Origin: Galeopsis tetrahit
Taxonomy: Eukaryota; Streptophyta; Magnoliopsida; Lamiales; Lamiaceae
Assembly: GCA_963675135.1 (NCBI GenBank)
Contig: OY776122.1
Location: 13,934,881-13,998,880, forward strand
Length of the DNA: 64,000 nt
Direction: 5' to 3'
The notes beneath the pieces were generated by a model, which was not told the origin of the DNA, made no database searches, and saw only the letters and a list, made by a program, of their open reading frames with translations. The position numbers were made by a program, and so were the translations under genes. How positions within the stretch are numbered: position 1 is the first letter of the stretch; every line of letters begins with the position of its first letter. Positions 22,124 through 31,406 of the stretch are shown piece after piece.

Positions 22124-23083
22124 ATGGGTGAGAAGGTAAGTTTATTCCCCTGTTTTTTTTTTGTCTCCTTCGACACGGAGTAGGTGGAGGATGGTTTGTT
22201 TCTACGATATGGCTTCTGGGCTACTTAATTAATTTAAATTATTTGAGTTATTGGTCCAATTGTTTATTATTTATTACCTGGTGTAGTATAATTGGATTTA
22301 GTTTGGGAATTATGTGATTGGGGTTTACGTGTTGTTTTAGTGTTATAGGATGTCTTTGTGAGTCCTGTTTTTTTGTAATTTTATTTACATCTTTCTTTGT
22401 GTATCGTAAACGTTAATGCTTCCGCTTGTTATCTGTGATGCGTTCTTTGTGGTTATTTTTTTTTTTTTGTGATTATGTCTCTTTGTGATATTTTTCTTTG
22501 TGCTCAGTGTCTTTGTGTATTTACCTTTGTGAGATTTCTTTGTGCAATTTTTATTAATTGTCTTGGTGGTTAATTGCTTGGTGCATGTTGTTTACTACCT
22601 TGGTGTCTTTGTGAATTTTCTATGTGCTTATATATTTGTGTTAGGAGATCATTCCTAGTAAGATGGAGTGATTTTGTCTTTGTGAACTATGTATACGTTA
22701 TGATATCATGTCTTTGTGCCTTTGTGTGAATCTTTGTGAGTGCTCCGAGTGAAGTGGAGCTTGTCTTTGTGTGCCTTTGTGTTTCCCTTTGTGAATGCTC
22801 CGAGTGAGGTGAAGCATTGTCTTTGTGTGTTTTGTTTGTGGACTAACTTCTACGCACGTAGACAAACTTGGTGTGTTTCTATGTGTGTCTTTTGCAGGTA
22901 CGTGGAAGTGGGTTGGGCGATGATGACAAAATTGTTTTTGAATTGTGGATTGTAGTTGGGAAATGTTGGGATTTAGCCCAAGTGTGGTTTTGGCCATTGG
23001 GCCTTCACACAAGGGCCCAACTTGTTGGTGCCCTAGTTCTTGGCAGTCTTCCCAATATTGAGTCACCCTCTCCATTCCATTGA
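22124..23083 (+). other. Candidate spliced ORF inside element G
   Basis: ATGGGTGAGAAG at 22124 is followed by a textbook donor GTAAGT (22136), then a T-rich and CTTTGTG-rich stretch and the acceptor TCTTTTGCAG ending at 22897. The joined reading is MGEK-VRGSGLGDDDKIVFEL... and stays open to TGA 23083, crossing the LTR start at 22964. It would encode about 66 aa of unknown type. It could be the start of a gag whose body was deleted, or a captured host first exon and intron. Splicing is inferred from motifs only. Confidence 0.35.
22700..22830 (+). repeat. Imperfect 56-bp tandem duplication in element G
   Basis: GTGCTCCGAGTGAAGTGGAGC near 22739 and ATGCTCCGAGTGAGGTGAAGC near 22795 are preceded by matching CTTTGTG-rich sequence. 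It lies within the candidate intron. Confidence 0.6.
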
Positions 23084-23266
23084 CGATGAGATGAGACGTG
23101 TGATGTAAACGTGAGAGATTGGAGAGTGAGAGAACAATAAAGGTGAAGTGCTACCCATCTTAGTGTCTTGATTATCTCCACTACATCCTGATAGAATCCC
23201 ACACGAGTCTGAGCCCGTTCGTGTAACCCCATTACGTGTGGTGGTCGGCGGCACCGAAACCCAACA
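22964..23266 (+). repeat. Element G 3' LTR (303 bp)
   Basis: Inverted ends TGTTGGG/CCCAACA; the last 17 bp match the residual 5' LTR end at 21784-21800 with one mismatch. The purine-rich GTAGTTGGGAAA directly upstream is a weak polypurine tract. Confidence 0.65.
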
Positions 23267-23629
23267 ATAGGGTGTGAATAAATCATTTTTGGGTATTAGT
23301 AGTTGTGCTCATAAAAGTGTGGGGTGGGGGTGGGGGAGTGTAATGTTATTCATGTTTGAGTAGCAATTTTTCGTTCAAACAAAGATTTATTTACTGATTA
23401 TGAGCAGCGATGGGACTAAATTTGTGATATAATCTGTGTATGATGTATTATTATTCTTTGACTTTTGATGTATTAATTAAAATGGAAGCGATTTCACCTT
23501 TAATTAAAATAGTTATAAAAAATTTGCAGATTACTCGAGTACAATTGATTGTATTTTATACCATTGCTCCTGTTGGGACTGTGGTGTTGGGATTTGCTCT
23601 CTCCTGTATGGGACTTTGGTATTGGGTTT
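23267..23629. other. Non-coding flank between elements G and B
   Basis: AT-rich, with a G-rich run (GTGGGGTGGGGGTGGGGGAGTG) near 23320. It ends in GGGATTTGCTCTCTCCTGTATGGGAC-type units that continue on the far side of B at 35309-35380, so B split this stretch. The ORF 23440-23670 only reads across the junction and is not credible. Confidence 0.5.
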
Positions 23630-25075
23630 TGTTGGTCCCTGAACGAGTAGTGAATGGGATTAAAGTCTAGAGGGGAGGGGTGAATAGACTTTAAAACTTT
23701 TTCAAACAGAGTTGGGAACCTCTTCTGATTGCTATGTCAACTGGACTGCAAGTCTGCTGGTCCAGATGACTATAGTGATCTGACTGAAGAGGTTATATGC
23801 GGAAATATGGTGGCCCTGGTTTAGACTCGTTCTTGTAACTTGTTTTACTTAATGAAACTACTCAGCTGATGCTGGTTTGAAAGTTATGGCCTTTTTTTTT
23901 TTTTTGAAGAGTGTTGAAATCACAGTATGCACTATATAACAATGAATGTAAAAGCAGAAATGTAAAGTGCAGAAAGTAAATAACACCGGATTTATAGTGG
24001 TTCGGATATACGATCCTACGTCCACTCTCACGTCCTAACGTGATGTTTAATCCCTTTAATTTCCACAAATTACAAGGGTCTTGTCCTTTATAGTCCCAAG
24101 GTTAGGACTTTGAGATCTGAGCCGTCCTAACAGCTGCGGTCTCCACAAGTGATTGTAAGCACTTGCACTTTGGGGGGTTTCAAAAACTTTAACCTTTCGG
24201 TGAGGGTTTGGGGTTTTTGAGATGTATCCAACTAATGGTTCAAGCTTATAATTTGCTTAACCACTATGCCTAAAACAACTGATATACAATATGAACAAGT
24301 TTCAGGTTCTTAAGGGTTGGATAGGAAGCACTTAAGAGCTATGGATAATCTAATGGATTTCTGGCTCTTGGAGAACTCTTAGAACAATGTGGCTTTTTGC
24401 TTGATTGCTTGCTTAGCTTGTGAATTCTCTCTTGTAGCTTCTGTGTTTAGTGATTCCTCATCCTCTTGTATTTATAATGGAGATTGGGTGCAACTAGCCG
24501 TTGGAGTTGACTAGCCGTTTGAGCAATCTTCCCATAATAGCTTGATTCCTTGATTCCAGCCGCTTGGTTGCTTCAATCCTGGGATCATGTCAATCTTCTA
24601 AATAAGGTAGGTCTTCGTTTAAATTGCAAGATGACTTGGGAATCAGCCGAGTCCTGGAAGAGCACATAGTCTTCTGATCTGTACTTCTAGTCTTCTGACT
24701 ACTCTTCTGGCCTTAGGTCTTCTATCTTCTGATATCAAACGAGTACTACTCTTCTGATCTGGAAATTCTTTGTACTGCTTTAGGCCATCTTTAATCTGGG
24801 ACTCCATCAGATAAGTAGGTATACAAGCACCTTAACATATCTGGTCCTCAAGGATCTTCTAGTCTTCATGTCTTCTACTCTTCTCATCTTGAGGATAGGC
24901 ATGTAAGCCATGACTGTGCTGATCAGCTGCTATCAATACAGTTGATCACACAAGACTAGTCTAAGTTGTTCTATACAAGTCAGCTGATCCTATTACATTT
25001 ATAAACTCTAAGTGTTTTGGCCATCAAAACTATTCTAACATCAAGTGGGGCTTAGGGTGAATTTATATCCCAACA
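23630..25075 (-). repeat. Element B 3' LTR (1446 bp)
   Basis: Minus strand TGTTGGGATATAAATTC...GGGACCAACA. TATAAATA at 24469-24476. U5 stem with 10-bp arms at 23660-23694. Many TCTTCTGATC words. About 80 bp near 24525-24605 (GAGCAATCTTCCC...) replace about 23 bp in the other LTR. Polypurine tract (minus AAAAAGGGGGAAAT) at 25077-25090. Confidence 0.96.
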
Positions 25076-25299
25076 ATTTCCCCCTTTTTGATGAAGCCAA
25101 AACTATATATATGATAAATGCTCTTAATAAGATAAGATAGGAGTTTATAAACTTCATAAAAACTGAAGTATCTGATGAAGACAATGAGAGTTTGTCTTGA
25201 AAGCAAAGAGAACTAAACTTGAATATATAGAACTTTTACAGATTACAAGTAATAGTTTCTTAAAGCTTTGAAAGTGGTCTTCATCAGGTCTTCTGATCT

Positions 25300-27423
25300 T
25301 CAGATGCGGAAGGCAAGGTACAGACGAGATCGAACTTCTTCCATGTGCTGCAGGTCTGTAACATTCTCCTCTTCATAGATCTTCTCTAGGATCCTTTTGA
25401 CTTCAATGAAGTCTGTTCTTCCAGAATCCAGAGTGGGAGGATCCCATTTGGGTTCTTCAGGAGTTAGGATTCTGCAGTTGTCAAGTTCTTTGGCTGTCTT
25501 GACTACTTCTTTCCAGAACTCTGGATCTTCAATGTTCATGAATTGATTGAACTGGAAGAATTCATCTTCATAGGTTGGGAGAGGGCCAAATTTTCTTACA
25601 ATGTGGTGTTGAATTTGCCATTTCTTCTTCAGAGGGTACCACCTTGGTAGCTCATCTTGAAGGGCTAGATAGTCCACATAGTTGCTATCAAACACCAGAA
25701 CTTTATCTTTCTGTGCCAGAGCATTTTCTTTCAGTGCTTTCTCCTTGAGAACTTTCCTGAGTTTGGCTATCTTCCTGTCAAATTTGGCTTTGACTGCTTT
25801 CGCATCTTTTAGCTTCTTTTGTTTAAGCTCTTGATCTTCAAGCTCTTTTCTTTTCTTCAACTCTAAAGCCTCTTTCTCTTCTGCAGTAGGCTCTGCTGGA
25901 GTTGACTTCTTGCTTGACTTCTGAGCTTGCTCATCTGTTTGCTCATCTGCCTTCCTTTTCCTAGTCATCCTTTTCTCGGAAACTTGTTCTGTAGAGGCAG
26001 TGATCTGCAGACCAGATGCTTGAGTGGGAGCTTGAATGTCTTCTTGAGCAATTTCTTTGCCTTTGCCTTTCTTGCTCTTGATTTTGCTTGATAAATCACC
26101 CAAGGTTTCATTCAGCTCATCTTGAGATACTACCATTACAGCTTGTTGTGCAGTAGTCTTCTCAAGAGCTTTTATCAATACATCTTCCCCCTTTTTGGCT
26201 TCAGCAAACGCAGCCGCAAAAGGCTTCATGGCATTCAGAATCTCCACTCTAAGAGTTTGTTGAAGAGCCATGGCGTTGACTCTGCCAACATGAGTCAGAT
26301 GAGTGATGCTATGGTCTAGAATCTGAGCATGAGAGTTGGAGGAGGAGGCAGCTTCTAGTTTAGCTGTAATTGCTTCCAGTTTGGTTGCTGTCTCCTTCAG
26401 CTGAATCTGAAGTTTTTCATTCTCTGCTGTAGCTGATTGGAGAAGAGCTCGACCTTCAGTAGCTCTTGCTTCAGCATCTTCAATTCTTTTCTTGTAGGTG
26501 TTTTCCATGCGGTTGACCTCATTGGTGTAGAGATCAGCAAACCTGGTGGAATGGTCACCTGCCTTCTTCAGAATGCTGGTCAGATACTCACTTATCTGAT
26601 CGTGAAGAGATTCTCCAAACTTGTCTTCAATGTCAATGATCTGGTTATGAAGACGAGTTCTCTGCTCCTTGACTGCCTTTTCAACATATCTTCCAAGCTG
26701 TAGGCCTAAACCCTTTTCAAAGTGTAGGTCTATGGCAGCCTTGACCTGTGAGCATATGTCTGCTGTATAGTCAGCTGTTGAAGTAGAAGTCGAGGCAGTA
26801 CCTTGAGGCTTTGGATGCACTGTCAGGGCTTTGCCTCTGTCTTCAGCTGAAAGGTACTCTTCATTGAGAAATGAGGTAGTGGCCTTAACCAGGTGGGACA
26901 TGATGGTGTCTCCTTTGTCAATGAAGTGAGGTAGAGTATCCTTAGGCATGAAGTGATCAGGAATAGTGATTACTTCTCTTTCAATCTCGGTTCTGTCAGC
27001 TGGTTCAGCTGAGTCTTCCGCAGGAACAGACGCAGCTGAGTCATTCATTTTTGCTGTGCCATCTGTCTGTTGACCTGATATGCCTTCTGGGATAGAGGCA
27101 TCATTAGGTGGAATTCCTAGAATTCTGTGGCATACTGCTGTAAAGGCTTCTTCGGGCAGCAGTTGAGCAAAAGATGTAACTTGAGCAACTTCTTTTTGCT
27201 CCATTTCCCAGTCGAGGAAATTAGCTTTTCCTCCCATTCCTTCCATGACTTCAATAAGGTCATCCACATCATCTCTCCTGAGTTCAATCCAGGTGCAGAT
27301 TCTGAGAACTTGTTCGAACTAATCTGCATCATCTTCATTTTCTGAACAAATCTTCATCTCCTTCACCCAAGATTTTGGTTGAAGAATGATCTCCGTTCCA
27401 TCTCTTCTTTCAATTGTCTCCAT
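25300..27423 (-). CDS. Element B ORF3 (coiled-coil accessory protein), one in-frame TAG
   Basis: The frame begins at ATG 27423 (METIERRDG), right after an acceptor-like CTTGTTTCAG|GT. It is open except for TAG at 27319-27321 and ends at 25300, 708 codons in all; 655 codons lie after MDDLIEV at 27267. Content: a short N-terminal block (VLRICTWIELRRDDVDDLIEV) matching ORF3 of element C (RICTWFTLKKSSTDDLFEV); a long helical coiled coil, about residues 230-400; Lys/Glu-rich basic tracts, 420-560; and a C-terminal module (WQIQHHIVRKFG) resembling the C-termini of C and D ORF3. It lacks the N-terminal globular module of C and D. No membrane segment. Function unknown; position matches the so-called envelope-like ORF of SIRE elements, but the sequence does not support an envelope. 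Confidence 0.75.
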
Positions 27424-28097
27424 ACCTGAAACAAGAAAAGTGTTAGATGTTTTGTGTTCTTAGGTGTTCTCATAACTTCTCCTTTTATAGGGGTAGAAAT
27501 GAGGTAGTGGAGAGAAAAATGACAAAACTATAGAGGTGATAGGTCTGAATTTCTGAAAAGTGATTTCTTAAGATTAGCAGTGAGTTTCTTGATCCAAGGG
27601 TGCACATTTAAAGATATTCAGACTTTATCTAATGGAATGCAGAAATTATAAATTTTGTCCATGAGTTATTTGAAATCCGTACTGTGCATGCATACTGTTG
27701 AGTCGGTGAGGATGGTGTATTAATCCAGCCAAGTATGACTCAGTTAGTATACTGTATTTATGTATATGAATAAAGTATTTTATGAAGAATAGTTTATTAA
27801 TATACATAGTTATACATTGCTTAGAGTAAGGAGATCAAATAGCTTTGTTCAAGTCTGCTATATATATATATATATGTATATGTATACTATGCAATGCAGA
27901 TTTTAGAGTATTTCATCAAGGATTCTTAAGGTATCATTGATTCCCCCTTGATTAGATAACTCTATGTTTTCCCTCAGCTCTATCTGTCTTCATTGGGAAA
28001 GAACTTACCTGAAGATGAGGGTGTCTATTCACCTCATCTGATTCTCCTAGTCTGCTGCACTTGGGTCAGCTGAGGTTTTCAGCTGATCTTTCCTTCT
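27424..28097 (-). promoter_or_regulatory. Element B pol-ORF3 spacer with TATA box and acceptor-like site
   Basis: The minus strand carries CCCCTATAAAAGGAG (TATA core at plus 27483-27490), then CTTTTCTTGTTTCAG ending at 27426, directly before GT-ATG of ORF3. Either an internal promoter or splicing could deliver an ORF3 mRNA. A (TA)n tract lies at about 27860-27875. Confidence 0.45.
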
Positions 28098-31000
28098 TCA
28101 TGTGCTTGGGTCCAGGAGTCCTAAGCTGTAACATAAGGTCTTGAACCTTTCTTCAGCTAGGGGCTTAGTCAAGATGTCTGCTCTTTGGATATCTGTGTGA
28201 ATTTTCTCCATCTTGATGTCCTTCTTTTCAAGGTGATCTCTTATGAAGTGGTGTCGAATGTCGACATGCTTGCACCTTGTGTGGAGGACTGGATTTTGAG
28301 TGATGGCAATGGCGCTGCTGCTATCACAATAAATAGGGACTTCTCTTGCCTCTACATTGTAATCCTTGAGTTGTTGAACTAGCCAGAGCAGCTGACTACA
28401 ACAACTACCAGCTGCCATGTATTCTGCTTCAGTGGTGGAGGTTGCAACTGAGGTTTGCTTCTTAGAGAACCATGATATCAGCTTGTTTCCTAGAAATTGA
28501 CAGGTTCCTGATGTGGACTTCCTATCAATTCTGCATCCTCCAAAGTCTGAGTCAGAATAGCCACTTAATTCTAGATTGTCATCAGCAGGGTACCATAGTC
28601 CTAGGTTGACTGTTCCTTTTAGGTACTTGAGAATCTTGCTTTCTGCTTCTAGATGACTTTGCTTTGGGTTTGCTTGAAACCTAGCACATACTCCTACAGC
28701 GAATGTTATGTCTGGTCTGCTGGCTGTAAGGTATAGTAGAGATCCAATCAGTGCTCTATATTCAGCTTGATTAACTGCCTTTCCGGACTCATCTGGTTCC
28801 ATTTTGAAAGATGTCATCATAGGAATCCTTGCAGTCTTGCTTTGTAGAGCTTTGAATCTTTCTAGCAGACTCTTGGTATACTTGGACTGGTTGATGAAGA
28901 TCCCTTCTGGACTCTGCTTGACTTGAAGTCCTAGGAAATAATTCATCTCACCCATCATGCTCATTTCGAATTTTCCTTGCATAAGTTCAGAGAACTTCTT
29001 GCACATTTCTTGATTGGGTGATCCAAATATAATGTCATCTACATATATTTGTACCATTAAAATGTCTTCTCCTTCTTGTATTCTGAAGAGAGTTCTATCA
29101 ACTTTGCCTTTTGTATATCCATTGTCAAGTAGGAATTGTGACAATGTGTCATACCAAGCTCTAGGGGCTTGTTTTAGACCATAGAGAGCCTTCTTCAGTC
29201 GATATACTTGATCACCTTTTTCAAATCCTGGAGGCTGCTCTACATATACTTCTTCTATCAGAATACCATTTAGAAAAGCACTCTTGACATCCATTTGATA
29301 TACCTTGAAGCCCATATATGATGCATAAGCTAGAAATAGTCGAATGGCTTCTAATCTGGCTACTGGTGCAAAAGTTTCATCATAGTCAATCCCTTCAGAT
29401 TGTGAATATCCTTTTGCAACTAGCCTTGCCTTATTTCTAGTTATCACATCATTTTCGTCCTTCTTGTTCTTGAATACCCACTTTGTTCCTACTACATTGT
29501 GGTTTTCAGGACGATCTACCAATTCCCAGACTTCATTTCTTTCGAATTGGTTTAGTTCTTCTTGCATAGCAGTGATCCAATTGCTATCTGTCATTGCTTC
29601 TTCTATGTCAGCTGGTTCAATGTTGGACAGGAAAGCACACCAGCAGAACATAGATGATTGGGAGTTCTGAATCAGTTGTCTTCTGGTCTTGACACCTGAT
29701 TCTGCTCCTCCTAAGATGAGGTTTGATGGATGGTTGTTCCTCCATGTACGCCTCACTGGAGTATCTGCATTGGATGAGTTTGGATCCTCATCTGATCTAG
29801 TGCCATCAGGAGGGTTGACTTGATTAGGTCGATCATCATTTGTATCTTGAGTGTCAAAGAGATCATTCCCCCTGGCATTTGGGATTGATGCATCTTGATT
29901 CTGGTCAGCTTGTCCTGCTTGAGTTTGAGATCTAGTGACAGGTCTATGAGGCTTATCTTCCTCTGGTTCTTCAGGGAAAGGTTCATTGACTTCAATGAAC
30001 TCATCTGGTTTGGACTTGATCACTAGATGTCTCATCTGATCTGCAGCTGAGTTTGTTTCTACTGCATTCTTTTCACACGATTCATCAAAAACAACATGAG
30101 GTGTTTCTTCCACAAGAAGGGTTCGTTTGTTGAGTACCCTAAATGCTTTGCTAGTTGAGGAGTATCCTAAGAATATCCCCTCATCTGCTTTGGCATCAAA
30201 AGCATTCAACTTACTCTTCCCATTGTTGTGAATGAAACACTTACAACCAAATATATGAAAGTAAGATACTCTAGGTTTTCTTCCTTTCCACAGTTCATAT
30301 GGAGTTTTCTCATGTATTTTATGAATACCTGACCTGTTTTGAGTGTGACAAGCTGTGTTGATGGCTTCTGCCCATAGCTTCTTGGGAGTAGAGAATTCAA
30401 CAAGGAGTGTTCTGGCCGCTTCTTTGAGTGTTCTGACTCTTCTTTCAGCTACACCATTCTGTTGTGGTGTTCTTGCTGCATTTGTCTCATGCTGAATACC
30501 ATTAGAAGTACAATAGGCAATTATATAAGAGTTAATGAATTCAGTGCCTTTGTCACTTCTAATTTTCACGATTGGTTCTCCTTTCTCTACTTGGATCCTC
30601 TTCAATAGTTCAGGGAGCTTCTGCTGTGTTTCACTCTTCTTGTATAGGAAGGTAACCCAAGTAAACTTGGAATAATCATCTACAACAATAAGAGTGTACT
30701 TCCTCCCTGTTAAAGTGGTTGGAGTGATTGGTCCAAAGAGATCCATGTGAAGCAATTCAAGAACTCTGCTGGTTGATGCTGTCTTCTTGGTCTTGAAGGA
30801 GACCTTTGTTTGCTTTCCTTGTTGACATGCATCACAAACCTGATCTTTACAGTAGAGTTCATTAGGCAGACCATCAACTAAGGATTCCCTTGCTAACTTG
30901 TTCATAGTCTTAAAGTTCAGATGGCTAAGACGTTTGTGCCATAGCCAGCTGACATCTTTAGGGCTCTTCACAAGCAGGCATGTATCCTTAGGACAGCTGT

Positions 31001-31382
31001 TCCAATTTGCAAGATACATACTTCCCTTTCTAGATCCTGTTAGAAGGTTTTGTTTTGTTCTTTTATCACTTATGAGACATTCATCTTTAGAGAATTTAAC
31101 TGAATAACCAGTGTCACAAAAATGAGAAACGGATAATAGATTAAACTTAAGACCTTCTACATATGATACGTCATGTACCTCAATGTCACCATTTCTAAGG
31201 GTGCCATATCCTTTTGTGTTACCGTGCGCGTTATCACCAAAGAAGACTTTTGGACCTTTCTTTTCTGTGTAGTTGGTCAGCAGGTTTTTGGTTCCTGTCA
31301 TATGGGTTGAGCATCCACTATCTATGTACCATATCTCTCCTGCTAGGCCTCCTTTTCTGTATAGGTCCTTCCTTTCCTGCAA
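28098..31382 (-). CDS. Element B Pol polyprotein (1094 aa)
   Basis: Copia Pol. Protease active site DSG at residues 21-23 (WYIDSGCSTHMTG). Integrase finger from about 149 (WHKRLSHLNF ... CDACQQGK), catalytic D, D and E in LHMDLFGP, IRSDKGTEF and QNGVAERRVRTL. RT has ALYGLKQAPRAWYD and YVDDIIFGS near 779. RNase H has GYSDSDFGGCRIDRKS, STTEAEYMAAG and YCDSSSA. No ATG lies near the start; the frame opens just after the gag TAA, and pol homology begins at TTGCAG|GAAAGG. Gag and pol share a frame here, separated by one TAA, so production needs readthrough, reinitiation or a spliced message. Intact otherwise. Confidence 0.95.
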   Translation of the reverse strand: MQERKDLYRKGGLAGEIWYIDSGCSTHMTGTKNLLTNYTEKKGPKVFFGDNAHGNTKGYGTLRNGDIEVHDVSYVEGLKFNLLSVSHFCDTGYSVKFSKDECLISDKRTKQNLLTGSRKGSMYLANWNSCPKDTCLLVKSPKDVSWLWHKRLSHLNFKTMNKLARESLVDGLPNELYCKDQVCDACQQGKQTKVSFKTKKTASTSRVLELLHMDLFGPITPTTLTGRKYTLIVVDDYSKFTWVTFLYKKSETQQKLPELLKRIQVEKGEPIVKIRSDKGTEFINSYIIAYCTSNGIQHETNAARTPQQNGVAERRVRTLKEAARTLLVEFSTPKKLWAEAINTACHTQNRSGIHKIHEKTPYELWKGRKPRVSYFHIFGCKCFIHNNGKSKLNAFDAKADEGIFLGYSSTSKAFRVLNKRTLLVEETPHVVFDESCEKNAVETNSAADQMRHLVIKSKPDEFIEVNEPFPEEPEEDKPHRPVTRSQTQAGQADQNQDASIPNARGNDLFDTQDTNDDRPNQVNPPDGTRSDEDPNSSNADTPVRRTWRNNHPSNLILGGAESGVKTRRQLIQNSQSSMFCWCAFLSNIEPADIEEAMTDSNWITAMQEELNQFERNEVWELVDRPENHNVVGTKWVFKNKKDENDVITRNKARLVAKGYSQSEGIDYDETFAPVARLEAIRLFLAYASYMGFKVYQMDVKSAFLNGILIEEVYVEQPPGFEKGDQVYRLKKALYGLKQAPRAWYDTLSQFLLDNGYTKGKVDRTLFRIQEGEDILMVQIYVDDIIFGSPNQEMCKKFSELMQGKFEMSMMGEMNYFLGLQVKQSPEGIFINQSKYTKSLLERFKALQSKTARIPMMTSFKMEPDESGKAVNQAEYRALIGSLLYLTASRPDITFAVGVCARFQANPKQSHLEAESKILKYLKGTVNLGLWYPADDNLELSGYSDSDFGGCRIDRKSTSGTCQFLGNKLISWFSKKQTSVATSTTEAEYMAAGSCCSQLLWLVQQLKDYNVEAREVPIYCDSSSAIAITQNPVLHTRCKHVDIRHHFIRDHLEKKDIKMEKIHTDIQRADILTKPLAEERFKTLCYSLGLLDPST

Positions 31383-31406
31383 GAAGGGTTAAGTCTTAGG
31401 TACCCA
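31376..31406 (-). promoter_or_regulatory. Gag-pol boundary of element B: stop codon plus acceptor-like site
   Basis: The minus strand reads GGGTACCTAAGACTTAAC, then CCTTCTTGCAG|G. TAA ends gag; CTTAAC resembles a branch point, CCCTTCTT a pyrimidine tract and TTGCAG a 3' splice site exactly where pol homology begins. The GGGTACCTAA and TTGCAGG ends recur at the same place in C and D. Confidence 0.5.

Larger units (their letters stand above)
21782..23266 (+). mobile_element. Element G: small non-autonomous LTR element (TRIM/LARD-like) with truncated 5' LTR
   Basis: The 3' LTR is 22964-23266, TGTTGGG...CCCAACA. At 21782-21800 only the last 17-19 bp of the 5' LTR survive (GGCACCGTAACCCAACA, one mismatch to the 3' copy), directly followed by a PBS-like TGGTATCAGTAGCC at 21802-21815. 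The 1.2-kb interior has no gag or pol domain: a GC-rich CCG/GTC leader, then a region packed with CTTTGTG words. No TSD can be tested because the left end is lost. Confidence 0.7.

Noticed and set aside
23440..23670. Plus-strand 76-aa ORF
   Set aside because: It runs across the B LTR junction created by the insertion and has no coding character.
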